Part shown: in pieces, positions 43,012 through 53,345 of the stretch
How the letters are laid out: the number at the start of each line of letters is the position of its first letter
Numbering within the stretch: position 1 is the first letter of the stretch
Assembly (NCBI RefSeq): GCF_003286085.1
Contig: NW_020825607.1
Span: forward strand, 30,919 to 94,918
DNA from: Drosophila persimilis
Taxonomy: Eukaryota > Arthropoda > Insecta > Diptera > Drosophilidae
Reading direction: 5' to 3'
DNA: 64,000 nt
Notes under the pieces: model-generated
Seen by the model: only the letters and a program-made list of their open reading frames with translations
What the model was told of the DNA's origin: nothing
Databases searched by the model: none
Translations under genes and position numbers: made by a program

Positions 43012-45242
43012 TGTGACGCCCAGCGCCAGGAAGACCAAGCGCCGGCGCCACAAACACCACAACAATATCACTAGAAACACCAAGACAAGCCATGAAGACT
43101 AGAAAATAAGTATTAGTAGGATAAGTAGAACATAAGCGACAAATACATGAAGACCTGCCACATAAGAAATAAATACAAACGAGGGGGAACGTTGTGAGTT
43201 GCTGCGGACACCGCAACTCTAGAGTTATACCCGATACTAAGTCAGTATGGCTCTCCTGCGGCAGAGGCCGCTAATATTAAACGACACGACAAAGAGTGCG
43301 TGCGAGAGAGACAGAAAATCAGTCTGAGCGTGACGTTGGGCGCTGCGTAGCCACTGCAAATTGATTTGTTTCCTTTGGCTATAAAAATGATCTGATCTGA
43401 TCCAGATTCAGCAATCTGATAGATATGGTCGGTATCTATGATTCTGCGTTTTTAGTTTTCTCAAATCTGCAATATTGTGGATGCAACAGATTTTCGTCCT
43501 TTGTGGGGGCGGAAGGGGGTGGGGCGAAATTTTGAGATAAAGGTTTTATAGTGAGATCTAACAGAAGTGCGGATACCAAATTTGGTTACTCTAGCTTTAA
43601 TAGTCTCTGAGATTTGTGAATATCCCCAGATTTGCATCCTTTGCGGGGGCGGAAGGGGGTGTGGCGAAATTTTGAAACAAACTCGTCTCGGTCCGATATA
43701 TTAGGAGTGTGGATACCAAATTTGGTTGCTCTAACTTTTATAGTCTCTGAGATCTAGGCGCTAATGTTTTACTCTAAGCAAAGCCGCCTATGCTACCTGT
43801 GTGTTAGAGAGAGACAGGGCGAGAAAAAATGAAATTGTTTTCTTGATGGTGGCTATAATAGTAATACGATCCAATTCAGATTCTGCAGTCTAAAAAATAT
43901 GGTCATTCTCTACGATTCTGCGTTTTTTGTTTTCTCGTATCTTTAAAATTGTGGATGCCACAGATTTTCGCCCTTTGTGGGGGCGGAAGTGGGCGGGGCA
44001 AAGTTTTGAAATATTTTTGTAGCAGTGACATATCACAGAAGTCTGGATCCAAAACATCGTTGCTCTAGCTCTTATAGTCTTTGAGCATTAGGCGCTGAAG
44101 GGGACGGACAGACGGACAGACGGACGGACGGACAGACGGACAGACAGACATGGCTCAATCGACTCGGCTATTGATGCTGATCAAGAATATATATACTTTA
44201 TGGGGTCGGAAACGATTCCTTCTGGACGTTACACACATCCACTTTTACCACAAATCTAATATACCCCAATACTCATTTTGAGTATCGGGTATAATAAACA
44301 AACAATAAAAGAGACATAAAACCAACCACAGATGATCACCACCAATGGGCCCGTAGCACAGCCACCCACGGTCACACCCACAGCTGACCGCCCCAAGTGT
44401 GACCATAACCCAAGCTCCAACGGGCACACTATCAGCCGATCCGTACAAACGCGTTAGGGACCCCTCAGCACAACGCGCTAGGGACAGACCGTACGATCAG
44501 CTGCTTTTCGGAAATAAAAGGGGCTCCGCCAGAGCGTCAGGGCAGTTCGGCTCCGGCCAGTGGAGAGGTAAGCATCACTAGCAGCCACCAGCAGCCCCAG
44601 CGATCCTCCCATCCTCCTCGGAGCGCATTAAACCTCCGCCACCTTTCCCCTCCTCGGAGCGCATTCACCATCCGCAACATTATTTCTCCTCGGAGCGCAT
44701 TAACCCTCCGCAACATTCTTCCTCCTCGGAGCGCATTAACACTCCGCAACATTATTTCTCCTCGGAGCGCATTAACCCTCCGCTACCTTATTTCTCCTCG
44801 GAGCGCATTAACCCTCCGCAACATTATTTCTCCTCGGAGCGCATTAACCCTCCGCAACCTTATTTCTCCTCGGAGCGCATTAACCCTCCGCAACATTATT
44901 TCTCCTCGGAGCGCATTCACCCTCCGCAACATTCTTCCCCTCGGAGCGCATTAGACCTCCGCGACCTCCACCGACCCTACCAGGACCCGCACGCAACCAT
45001 CCGCCACGTGCGGCCAACCCGAAGGCCGACACCGAAGGACGAGCCAGCAGAAAAACACCCGCGCAACTACCAAACTTTGTACCTTTAAGAACAATAAAAA
45101 TAACTCTATCTCTTTTATTACCGCTCAAAGCCCGCCTTATTCTTGAACCACTAGACTCTCTTTCAGCTACCACACCCAGAGATCAAACAAATTTCTGTGG
45201 AACTCGGCGCGACGAGCATACCCTGGCCGAAGCGCCGTCACA
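43012..45242 (+). repeat. Y 3' LTR, with helitron inserted
   Basis: TGTGACG...CGTCACA. About 1116 bp without the 1115-bp insertion at 43180-44294. It contains nine or ten 36-bp units (44610-44955) and an AATAAA near 45094. Confidence 0.88.
43180..44294 (+). mobile_element. Complete DINE-1/Helentron-like element
   Basis: Starts CGAGGGGGAACGTTGTGAGT and ends GAGTATCGGGTATAA. The empty site in the other two Y LTRs (ataaatataaa|taagcaaac) shows insertion between A and T without target duplication, as in helitrons. It has subterminal inverted-repeat-like sequence near the 5' end (gttgctgcggacaccgcaac), GA-rich runs, two copies of a gggggcggaagggggtg(t)gg module and a ggacggacagacggac tract (44101-44150). 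It is non-coding and non-autonomous. Confidence 0.85.
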
Positions 45243-45830
45243 ACTTTATTCTTTCTGGGTCCCCTACCTATCTCACCGCTCAGCAGCCCGTATGCACGTC
45301 TAGAGACTCGCTTACCCCTGAACTCCCACGCTTATATTCGTCGAAAGCCTCCTCTTCCCCGTGGGTGCGGTGTAGATGCACTTTTCGTACGCTACTCGAA
45401 TTTTGTCCGCAAACACGTCCGACTCCTACGACTGCTTCAAAACCAATTTTCCTCTTTCCACGTTTTCCCAGCTCAGAGCCGGCGTTCTGCTGGCTCTGCC
45501 GATCCAGCGTCAGCGTGGGCGGCTAGCGTCGTCGTTCTCGCCGCGGCAGAGGGCTGGCAGAGGGCGTCGTTACTTCGCTTTAGTTTTCCGCGTCTCTCTT
45601 CTGCCGTTTCTGCCGTGGGCTTACTGTTCCAGCGCTTCGTTGCTGCGTCGACGCTGGCGGCTTATCTTTTCGGCTCTTGGTGTATTTCTCTCTCTCTTTG
45701 GCTTCCGCTGCGTTGTTGTCGTCGGGTTTGTTTTCCCCTACGTGGAGCTTAGAGACCCCTCGGGCCGTGTAATATATAAAATTAATGTCATGTAGCCTTC
45801 GTGGCCTTCCCCCCCCCCCCCCCCATTAAC
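45243..45830 (-). pseudogene. X pol C-terminal region beside Y
   Basis: 45247-45740 matches 53117-53337 plus 54284-54595: the end of an X reading frame whose C-terminus reads GEEEAFDEYKRGSSGVSESL on the minus strand. The remaining 45741-45830 diverges from the second copy and contains a run of 16 C at 45809-45824. Plus-strand frames here are shadows. Confidence 0.55.
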
Positions 45831-46409
45831 CTAAAACTGAAAAGTCAATAAAGAAAAGTCAAAAATCTTAATTCTAATAACGTAATCTCGGGTCCCTCCT
45901 ATGGGAAAATGACGGCGAACTGATGGGCGGAAAAAATGTGGGTGGAGCGTACGCTCCCTCACACCCCCTCCATACTTCGGGGGTGCCGAAGAGTGACGGT
46001 GACGGCCCGGCTGCGGGTAATCTTTATGCGGAAGCAAGTGCCGTCATGGACCTCCAGTCGCCGGACTCCCAGTCGGTAGGCGCGATCGCGTAAGAATACG
46101 GTGATGTTGGATATGAGGTCCCGGGGCAACTGTCGACCTGGCGCGTTGGTCCGCCATTCGGGGGGAGCCTCTGCCCATTCCGGGTCGTCCTGCACAGCGG
46201 CTACCGTAGGGTGGAGTCGGTGGTGTATACATGTGACCTGCGGGTTTGTTCTGGCTCACCTTAAATTTTTGGCAGCTTTCGAAATGTTTCACGTATCGGG
46301 CCACGTCTCTGTAGAGTCCTGGCCAGTAATATCGTTGGGTTACCCGAGTGGTGGTCTTCCGTATTCCTAGGTGTCCGGCGGTCGGGTGATCGTGGCATTC
46401 TTCTAACAC
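45831..46409 (-). pseudogene. X integrase N-terminal domain, truncated
   Basis: ECHDHPTAGHLGIRKTTTRV, YYWPGLYRDVARYVKHFESC and CQKFKVSQNKPAGHMY form the HHCC zinc-binding domain that precedes the integrase core. After it, about 250 residues of catalytic core are missing. A frame change near 46190 leads to a C-terminal scrap rich in basic residues. A large deletion in the integrase core is inferred. Confidence 0.75.
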
Positions 46410-46527
46410 TCGTTTACGATGGCCACTGGTGACGCATAACTTCCACTGGTGATATTCTTCCTCGATTGGTCGGTGTCCAGGCTGCCGGTAGATCTGTCCG
46501 TTCTCGATGATAAATTCTCTGCATTCC

Positions 46528-47616
46528 TCAGGTCGTGACTGGATGGTCGGTGATGACGTTGAAGTGGTAGCCCTCCAGGTAGCATCGTAATTTCCTGATG
46601 GCCCAGACGATGGCTAAGCACTCCTTTTCCGTGGCTGAGTAATTCTCTTCTGCTTTCAAGAGCCTTCGACTGGCGTAGGCTATGACCCTCTCCTCTCCAC
46701 TGATCTGTTGCGTCAGGACTGCCCCTAGACCGTAGTCGCTTGCGTCAGTTTGTAGAGCGAACCTCTCCGCGAAATCCGGGCAGGCTAAGACGGGTGCTCG
46801 GGTTAACTTCTCCTTCAACTCCTCGAAAGCGGCCTTCTGTTCGTCAACCCAGATCCACCTTTTCTCCTTCTTCAGGAGGCTAGTCATTGGTTGTACAATC
46901 GACGCGAAGTTTGGGACAAACCTCCGGTACCACGATGCCATTCCTAGGCAGCGTCGAAGCTCCTTTATCGAACTGGGTGGGGCCAACTTCCGGACGGCGA
47001 CGATCTTATCTGGGTCGGTGTGTATACCCTGCTCACTAATGACATGTCCCAGGTATACGATGCTTTTCTGGAAGAAGCTGCATTTCTTTTGGTTCAATCT
47101 TAGATTTGCTTCCCGTATTCTCCGGAACACCTCTCGCAGATGGTCGACGTGTTCCTCCAACGCCGCTCCGATGACAATAATGTCATAAAGGTAAGCGAAT
47201 GCGTTGGGTTCCATCTGTGGTCCGATGACGCTGTCCAAGGCTCGCTGGAACGTGGCCGATGCTGAGTGCAGTCCGAACGGCATCACCTTCCAATGGAAGA
47301 GTCCTCTGCCCGGAACGGTGGAGGCGGTACATTCTCTGCTCCCCTCGGCCATAGGGATCTGCCAATACCCGTTCTTGAGGTCCAAAGTCGAGATGTAACG
47401 AGCGTTACGGAGCCTCTCGATGATGTGGTTGATCCTGGGCAGTGGGTAGGCGTCGGGTATTGATTGCGTGTTGAGATGTCGGTAGTCTACGCACATCCGC
47501 ATCTGGCCTGTCTTCTTTCCCACCAGTACGATGGGAGAGCTGTGTGGGCTTTTTGAAGCTTCGATTCGCCCGTCCTGCAGCAACTCGTCGACCTGAGCAC
47601 TGATGATTTTCTGCAT
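46528..47616 (-). CDS. X reverse transcriptase and RNase H
   Basis: 362 codons uninterrupted. RT: SSPIVLVGKKTGQMRMCVDY, ISTLDLKNGYWQIPMAEGS, FHWKVMPFGLHSASATFQ. The catalytic box reads AFAYLYDIIVIG, so the first Asp of YLDD is Tyr. Next are LGHVISEQGIHTDPDKIVAV and GMASWYRRFVPNFA, then RNase H: FALQTDASDYGLGAVLTQ, VIAYASRRLLKAEENYSATE, CLAIVWAIRKLRCYLEG and HFNVITDHPV. The long open frame suggests a recent copy, but the Asp loss would abolish polymerase activity. A frame break near 47630 separates it from the preceding linker. Confidence 0.88.
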   Translation of the reverse strand: MQKIISAQVDELLQDGRIEASKSPHSSPIVLVGKKTGQMRMCVDYRHLNTQSIPDAYPLPRINHIIERLRNARYISTLDLKNGYWQIPMAEGSRECTASTVPGRGLFHWKVMPFGLHSASATFQRALDSVIGPQMEPNAFAYLYDIIVIGAALEEHVDHLREVFRRIREANLRLNQKKCSFFQKSIVYLGHVISEQGIHTDPDKIVAVRKLAPPSSIKELRRCLGMASWYRRFVPNFASIVQPMTSLLKKEKRWIWVDEQKAAFEELKEKLTRAPVLACPDFAERFALQTDASDYGLGAVLTQQISGEERVIAYASRRLLKAEENYSATEKECLAIVWAIRKLRCYLEGYHFNVITDHPVTT

Positions 47617-47634
47617 GGCCGGATTTTTGGGGAA

Positions 47635-48069
47635 CTACCTCTGCTTTATCGGCTTGTCGTCCTTCAGAGTAATGGTATGCTCAGCTATGTGAGACACTTC
47701 ATCCAATCCCTCGAACTTGGCCAATTCTTGCTTCACAAACTCGGCTACCCACGGCGGGAGGGGTGGTTCGGTGGTGGGGGCTGTCGGTGGCGAGATTTCT
47801 TCGAGCAGGGCACATGTTATGATGGCGAGGTTCACGGTGCTAGGGTCAGTCGAGTCTGATATTCGAAAAGGGTTGCGTTGTCGACCGGCCGCGGCATCGG
47901 CTAAAGGGGCGAGTTGATAATCCGTTGGGGGGATAGATGCGCGTTGGTCTACCTTGACCCGCTCCTGTCCTTCGGGGCCGTGGTCTTCCTGGCGTAGCGG
48001 GTCGCGGTGTAGAACGATGCTGGTTTCCCGTGGGGTCGTTCGCTCTGATTGAGCCGCACTGCTGGGCAC
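47635..48069 (-). pseudogene. X linker between protease and RT, second part
   Basis: 144 codons ending VSHIAEHTITLKDDKPIKQR, the conserved stretch just before the RT fingers in this group (compare LKDDRPVKQR in Y). Upstream it is rich in P, T and E (EEISPPTAPTTEPPLPPWVAE). It is out of frame with the 48104-49441 segment and, by a short step, with RT. Confidence 0.7.
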
Positions 48070-48103
48070 TTCCGATTTGGCTCACGTCGATCGTGTTGTA
48101 TTC

Positions 48104-49441
48104 TTAGCGCCGCCGGGTCCGTCTCGGTCGGGGCTTAGATGCGTTGTCCTTGTATTGGGGCTGGGTCTGGCGTGGCGTGGTTTTCGAGGCAGACGGACTG
48201 GCCCTGGGTGCGTCCAGCGGTGTCGCAGTCGTCTCCATCGAATCCTCGTTGCTTTGGGTGTTCTTCGAGGCGGACGGACTGGCCCTGGGTGTGTCCAGCG
48301 GTGTCGCAGTCGTCCCCGTCGAATCTTCGTTGCTCTGGGTGTTCTTCGAGGCGGACGGACTGGCCGTGGGTGTGTCCAGCGGTGTCGCAGTCGTCTCCGT
48401 CGAATCTTCGTTGATGGTTCTGGCGTGGTCGTATCGAATCGTGGGTTGGGATCGGGTGGCGTTGCTGGGCCTGGCGTGTTCGAGATCCTGGTGCGTTGTC
48501 ATGGTTACGTTGATGGGTCTGGCGTGGTCGAGATTCTGGTGCGTGGTCACTGGTACATTGCTGGGTCTGGCGTGGTCGAGATTCTGGTGCGTTGTCATGG
48601 TTTCGTTGATGGGTCTGGCGTGGTTGGGATTCTGGTGCGTTGTCACTGGTACATTGCTGGGTCTGGCGTGGTCGGGATTCTGGTGCGTTGTCACTGGTAC
48701 GTTGATGGGTCTGGCGTGTTCGAGATTCCGGTGCGTTGTCACTGGTACATTGCTGGGTCTGGCGTGGTTGGGATTCTGGTGCGTCGGCTTCGTCCGGGGG
48801 GTCGCTGTTGGATTGGTCGAGCGGGTAGGAGCAGCGGAAGCAGTCGCGGGACTTTCGTCACTAAAAGTAACCATGCGGGGCCGAGTCGAGGATGATGTGG
48901 GGATCGGGTTGGTTTCCCGGATCGCCCGCTGGGTCAACTGCAAGTACGCTCGGCCGCATTGTATTATGGCCTGGACGCCGCAAAGGAAATCGAGCCCCAG
49001 TATGATGTCGTCCACTACCATGGGTAGGACTAATAGAATCACCCGCGTTTCCTGTTGATCCAGACGCACCTTGACCGAAACTGCTTGCGTCACCTCCTTT
49101 GCTGTACCATCCGCCAGGCGGACGGTAGTCCTTATATTCCGTGCGTTCCCTCCGGTACTTACTTCATGAGCGATGCGTTGACTGACGAACGACCGCGTTG
49201 CTCCCGTGTCGAGGGTAGCTGTGAGCGGTACTCCTCCTCCGATCCTGCCTCCTTCCAAACTTAAGGGATGAGTTACTCCTGGGGGCCCTGGAGGTATGTC
49301 TCCGATCGGTTCCCTGACGAGCGGAGACTCGGCAGTCGATCGTCCGGATGCCGCGGCGGCCACACTCCCAACAGAATAGCACTCGCCGATTCCTGCATGA
49401 ACTGCTGAAATGACCTTCCTCCCCGCAATTCCGGCAGGCAC
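48104..49441 (-). CDS. X protease and repeat-rich linker
   Basis: 445 codons. The protease active site is intact: LTATLDTGATRSFVSQRIAH, then RLADGTAKEVTQAVSVKV and VVDDIILGLDFLCGVQAIIQ. The linker contains at least seven 17-residue repeats (HARPSNVPVTTHQNLD type; bases about 48430-48800). Three 27-residue repeats follow (NEDSTETTATPLDTPTASPS plus ASKNTQS; about 48150-48410). The N-terminus overlaps the end of Gag in another frame, with the second zinc-knuckle region on the Gag side. Both repeat lengths are multiples of three, so the frame has stayed open while the linker grew. Plus-strand frames across the repeats are shadows. Confidence 0.82.
   Translation of the reverse strand: MPAGIAGRKVISAVHAGIGECYSVGSVAAAASGRSTAESPLVREPIGDIPPGPPGVTHPLSLEGGRIGGGVPLTATLDTGATRSFVSQRIAHEVSTGGNARNIRTTVRLADGTAKEVTQAVSVKVRLDQQETRVILLVLPMVVDDIILGLDFLCGVQAIIQCGRAYLQLTQRAIRETNPIPTSSSTRPRMVTFSDESPATASAAPTRSTNPTATPRTKPTHQNPNHARPSNVPVTTHRNLEHARPINVPVTTHQNPDHARPSNVPVTTHQNPNHARPINETMTTHQNLDHARPSNVPVTTHQNLDHARPINVTMTTHQDLEHARPSNATRSQPTIRYDHARTINEDSTETTATPLDTPTASPSASKNTQSNEDSTGTTATPLDTPRASPSASKNTQSNEDSMETTATPLDAPRASPSASKTTPRQTQPQYKDNASKPRPRRTRRR
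48150..48800 (-). repeat. 51-bp and 81-bp coding repeats in X linker
   Basis: On the plus strand, the 51-bp unit is seen as gttgatgggtctggcgtggt plus cgagattctggtgcgttgtcactgg (48480-48800). The 81-bp unit is seen as ttctTcgaggcggacggactgg plus the ccctgggtgtgtccagcggtgtcgcagtcg group (48170-48410). Confidence 0.85.
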
Positions 49442-50030
49442 GGCGTGTGTTCACCGGCCGGTCTCCATCCTGGGTCACTACGCGGCTTGCCGTCTCGGCG
49501 CTCCGGGAGGGCCCGGTGTCGTCTGGAGGGGCATGCTGTGGGGTGGATAATCCGGGTCCTTGGTATGATGGCGTTCTGGCTTTCGTATTTGGGTGGTCGT
49601 TAGCTGGGTGGGTTTGTTCGCGGTCCCGCGTTGTCTCGTACGCTACTACCAATTGGGTCAGTTCTCGCAACGTCTCGAACTCATGTCTACGGGTGAATAG
49701 TTGGTATTCCGGCCGAAGGTTCTCGTAGATCCTGTCCAGCTCCCTGCCTGGAGTATACTGAGCTCGTTGCATCATGAGTCGGAGGTCGATCAAGTAGTCC
49801 TGAAAAGCTTCTCGGGGTCGTTGGCGACGGGAGCGCATCGTATCTTCCAAGCGCTGAAAGTATCGCGGGGGTAGGAAGAACTCCAAGAACTCCTTCCGGA
49901 ACTCGGTCCATGGCTTGCCTAGCATCTGGAACGTCCTAAACCATCCTTCTGCCTTGCCAGTTAGTAGCCCGGAGATGGCTCGCGGCAGTTGTGCTGGGCT
50001 TCCGCCATATGAGTCGACCCTTTCTTCCAA
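49164..50030 (-). CDS. X Gag, capsid and zinc-knuckle part
   Basis: 288 codons. The capsid part has AISGLLTGKAEGWFRTFQML, EFRKEFLEFFLPPRYFQRLE, QRPREAFQDYLIDLRLMMQR and YENLRPEYQLFTRRHEFETL. After a P/T/S-rich linker come CRNCGEEGHFSSSC (CCHC) and CWECGRRGIRTIDC. It overlaps the protease frame by about 280 bases, so expression of pol would need a frameshift or is the result of decay. The Gag N-terminus lies further right (50231-50646) in other frames. Confidence 0.82.
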   Translation of the reverse strand: MEERVDSYGGSPAQLPRAISGLLTGKAEGWFRTFQMLGKPWTEFRKEFLEFFLPPRYFQRLEDTMRSRRQRPREAFQDYLIDLRLMMQRAQYTPGRELDRIYENLRPEYQLFTRRHEFETLRELTQLVVAYETTRDREQTHPANDHPNTKARTPSYQGPGLSTPQHAPPDDTGPSRSAETASRVVTQDGDRPVNTRRACRNCGEEGHFSSSCRNRRVLFCWECGRRGIRTIDCRVSARQGTDRRHTSRAPRSNSSLKFGRRQDRRRSTAHSYPRHGSNAVVRQSTHRS

Positions 50031-50230
50031 CAGTTCGATGAAAGCCAGCGCATCCGAGTGTCCGTCGAACTTCAGACCCCAATTGCGCAGTTTATCGGCC
50101 AGGGCGGCGAATGAAATTTCTTCCCTTCCGGGTCGCGAAGTTCCGGCTTCCTCGGGGAAGCGGTGCTGGTGGTGATTGTCACCATGTCGCCGGTCAGTCG
50201 TGGTTTCAAGCCGGCCAGAGTCGCCGTGAG

Positions 50231-50646
50231 CTAAACGCGGGAACTCGGAATTATGATAGATAGAGGCTGCTCCGCACAGGTCCCTTCCTTCCGCTCTTGC
50301 TGACTCGGTCCCGGCGACGGGGACGTGTTCCTCGGGCTTCTCGGGCTGGGCGCGCTGTCGAAGACCATTCCGAGCTCTTTGATCCGTTTTTCGATCGCAG
50401 TCGGATGCTCACCGCGCGAAATAAAGGCCGAGGTCCGGCTGCGCAGTTCGTCCACTGTCCCGGTTTCACCGAGGCCGAATTCGGCGGCGATGGCCTGCAA
50501 TTCCGATGGTCCTTGCGCCGATACGAAATCCACTGTACCCCCATGTCGAAGCACGGTGGTCGAGCTGGCACTTTGAGGTCTTTCGCGTTTCCGACGGTAG
50601 TATCACGTATTGACCCTTCCGTAGAATCTTTTCTTAGGTAACGCAC
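50231..50646 (-). pseudogene. X Gag N-terminal part, frameshifted
   Basis: One frame starts MRYLRKDSTEGSIRDTTVGN (50646). Another (50554-50231) carries ELQAIAAEFGLGETGTVDEL and PTAIEKRIKELGMVFDS, resembling the Gag starts of Y (LQNYGEEFGLEKLDGL) and C (ELESFVEEFGFSREGNVEDL). A short gap (50030-50230) joins it to the capsid segment. Confidence 0.65.
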
Positions 50647-50882
50647 TGAATACCGGAGTCCTTGGGGCTAGTCACGGAAGCGCGGCGTATGCACGGTTAA
50701 CACGGTTGTCCAGTGGAGGCGTCCTCGGCGTCCTTGCTGCTTGGAGTCCTGGTCGATAGTCCTTTCTATCGTTGTCCTTGGAATGGTCCTGACTGTTGAT
50801 CCTGGCTAGGCCGGTCGATAGTCCTTGCTATCGTTGTCCTGGGGATTGTCCTTGTGGTCCTGGTCGTGCTGGGTTCCTTGAT

Positions 50883-51370
50883 TTAAGCGTTGGATCTCGT
50901 CCCGTGTTGATGGCTGAACGCTGACTGATCACTTTGTAGGCCGGGCTTTGAAGGATCACGCTGAGGACCGTGCATTCCCTGACTGCTATCGTTTTGAAGA
51001 CCGGGCACTGACTGCTCGCGCTGAGGGTCGGGCATCGACTGATCGCGCTGAAGGCCGGGCATTGACTGCTCACGCTGAGGGTCGGGCATCGACTATCGCG
51101 CTGAAGGCCGGGCATTGACTGATCCCTCTGAAGACCGGGCATTTACTGACTGCTATCGTTTTGAAGGCCGGGCATTGACTGACTGCTCTGAAGACCGGGC
51201 GTTGACTGCTCGCGCTGAGGGCCGGGCCTTGACTATTCGCGCTGTCGTTTTGTAGACTGGGCTTTGAATGATCACGCTGTGGGTCGGGCATCGACTATCT
51301 GCTATCGTCTTGAAGGCCGGGCATTGACTGCTCGCGCTGAGGGTCGGGCATCGACTATCCTCTTCTGAGT
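50883..51370 (-). repeat. Short tandem repeats in X leader
   Basis: Repeated gctgaaggccgggcattgact and gctgagggtcgggcatcgact variants, about 30-36 bp per unit, between primer site and gag. Short frames such as MPGLQRDQSMPGLQRD arise from them. No coding role is supported. Confidence 0.75.
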
Positions 51371-51767
51371 CTGAGTACGAAATATATAGCCGGGCTGGTT
51401 GGTCTTCGTGAGGATTCCGACGCTCGCTCGGCCTCTACCGCTCACGACTCGCTGCTCGCCGCGTACTTGTCGCTCTCTCTCTAACGATTTCAGCCCAGCT
51501 TCGGCTCGGTTCTCTTTCTCGGCACTCTCCTCCTCGTGTGGGCGCGGCGGCCACGTGTTGACGCTATTGCTAGGGAGGTTAGGGAAGCCAGCCTCGGCTG
51601 TACGTGAATGATGGGCGGCCTCACGTGCGGTTTTTCAGAGATATACAGCTATTCTTGTCTTAATGATTCCGACTGGCCGTGCTTGCGCATAGTACAGTCC
51701 CGATTCCCCCTGCTACACGTTTTCTGATCGACTGTTCCACTTAGCGCCCCAAAACATAACGGAATCC

Positions 51768-51789
51768 CGGAGTCCCTGCTCGGGCGCCA
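51768..51789 (-). other. Primer-binding site of X
   Basis: On the minus strand TGGCGCCCGAGCAGGGACTC starts directly after the LTR end (...CCTTACA). Same tRNA-Lys(UUU)-like type as in C and Y. Confidence 0.75.
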
Positions 51790-53112
51790 TGTAAGGAAGC
51801 GATCCTGGGCTGGGGTACATATCTCAGTCTAATCCAGGGTCGAAATTACAGAAATATTTATAATTTGCCGGGACTCCGTATTTCGGACAGACGATGGGGG
51901 ACGGGGCAGCAGTCCCGCGGACGGGAGCGATCGTATCGTGGGACGCGGCAGTTGGTCCCACCGAGAGCACTCCGGCTATCGCCGAATAGCGCCTTCAGAA
52001 CCCCACCGAACTCAGGATCAATACGGAGGTCTTTACTATGCGATAATACCGACAGGTGTCGCCGAGAGTACCTAGGCTACCGCCGAACAGTACTTACGCG
52101 GAAGGGGGACTTGGCTATGCGGAAATACCGACAAGTATCGCCTAGAGTACCCAGGCTATCGCCGGACGGTACTTACGGGACCCTGTCGGCCTAAGAATTA
52201 CTACGACGCGGAAGGGGGATTTTGCTATGCGGAAATACCGGCAAGTATCACCGAGAGTGCCTAGGCTATCGCCGGACGGCACTTACGGGACCCTGTCGGC
52301 CTAAGAATTACTACGACGCGGAAACGGGACTTTGCTATGCGGAAATACCGGCAAGTATCGCCGAGAGTACCTACGCTATCGCCGGACGGTACTTACTGGA
52401 CCCCGTCGGCCTAAGAATTACTACGACGCGGAAATGGGAACTTTGCTATGCGGGAATACCGACAAGTATCGCCGAGAGTACCTAGGCTATCGCCGGACGG
52501 TAGGCCGGACCCTGTCGGCCTAAGAATTACAACGAGGATCAGAGATATCGACGAGCATCACCGAGAGTGCCTAGGCAATCGTCGGATAGCACTTACGGGA
52601 CATTGTCGAACTAAGAACTACTAAGGGGGTCGGGGATATCGACAAGCATCGCCGAGAGCGCCTAGGCAATCGCCGGATACCACTCACGGGACACTATCGG
52701 GCAAAACATTACTGCGAAAGTCTTTATCATACAGGGCAGGTATCGCCGATAGGGTTTAGGCAATCGCCGGGCAGCCCCTTCGGGACCCAGGGAACTACGG
52801 GGATCAGGCGAGACACCAACAGGAGTCACCGGGGGCGCTTACACAATCGTCGGACAGCGGCCTCGGGACCCTGCGGGGTCACAAACTACGGGATGGGATC
52901 ATGCGTAGGGAACGCCGACAGGTATCACCGGGAACGCCTAGGCAATCGCCGGACAGCGGCCTCAGGATCCTGTCGGGCTACGAACTACTGGATGGAATCA
53001 CACAGACTCGGGCAAGAGGCGGGAGGAAGGGCAGAGAAGATGAAGCCTCGGGCCTCCAGGTTCCCTAGTGTATAGATTGTTGGTGGTCGTGCTATGTTTC
53101 TGTTATATTACA
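51790..53112 (-). repeat. X 5' LTR (1323 bp)
   Basis: TGTAAGGAAGC...TATATTACA on the plus strand, borders as in the other two copies. It has five highly similar 110-bp units plus diverged ones (52036-52990). It is followed on the left by the primer site, and on the right by X internal sequence. Confidence 0.87.
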
Positions 53113-53345
53113 TTTCACTTTATTCTTTCTGGGTTCCCTACCTATCGCACCGCTCAGCAGCCCGTATGCACGTCTAAAGACTCGCTTACCCCTGAACTCC
53201 CGCGCTTATATTCGTCGAAAGCCTCCTCTTCCCCGTGGGTGCGGCGTAGATGCAGGATCTCCTCTGTGTCACTGATCGTGTTGTCGTGGATCTGGTCCAC
53301 CACGTGTCTTACTTTTCGTACGCTACTCGAATTTTGTCCGCAAAC

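Larger units (their letters stand above)
37795..45242 (+). mobile_element. Gypsy element 'Y' nested in X
   Basis: LTRs begin TGTGACG and end CGTCACA. The target-site duplication ACTT lies at 37791-37794 and 45243-45246, and the uninterrupted X site (tttcactttattctttc) is seen at 53113. The 5' LTR (37795-40062) is interrupted by a C fragment and the 3' LTR (43012-45242) by a helitron. The internal region (40063-43011) has gag, protease and RT, but RNase H and integrase are deleted. Confidence 0.88.
36612..53112 (-). mobile_element. Gypsy element 'X', two LTRs, with Y nested inside
   Basis: 3' LTR 36612-37786, internal region 37787-37794 plus 45243-51789, and 5' LTR 51790-53112. Element Y interrupts the extreme 3' internal part. 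Internal order read leftward: primer site, repeat-rich leader, gag, protease, RT, RNase H and a truncated integrase. Because X-type internal sequence continues beyond the 5' LTR (53113-54719), this LTR may have been shared by two X copies in tandem. Confidence 0.8.

Noticed and set aside
44097-44152. GGAC/AGAC microsatellite as an independent repeat locus
   Set aside because: It is an integral part of the helitron-like element and recurs in the copy at 19160.
45809-45824. Run of 16 C as a functional element
   Set aside because: A homopolymer in decayed X sequence; may be an assembly or slippage artefact.
48077-49058. Long plus-strand frames of 272 and 304 codons
   Set aside because: They are antisense to the X protease/linker and owe their length to the 51- and 81-bp repeats; valine/glycine-rich composition with no domain.
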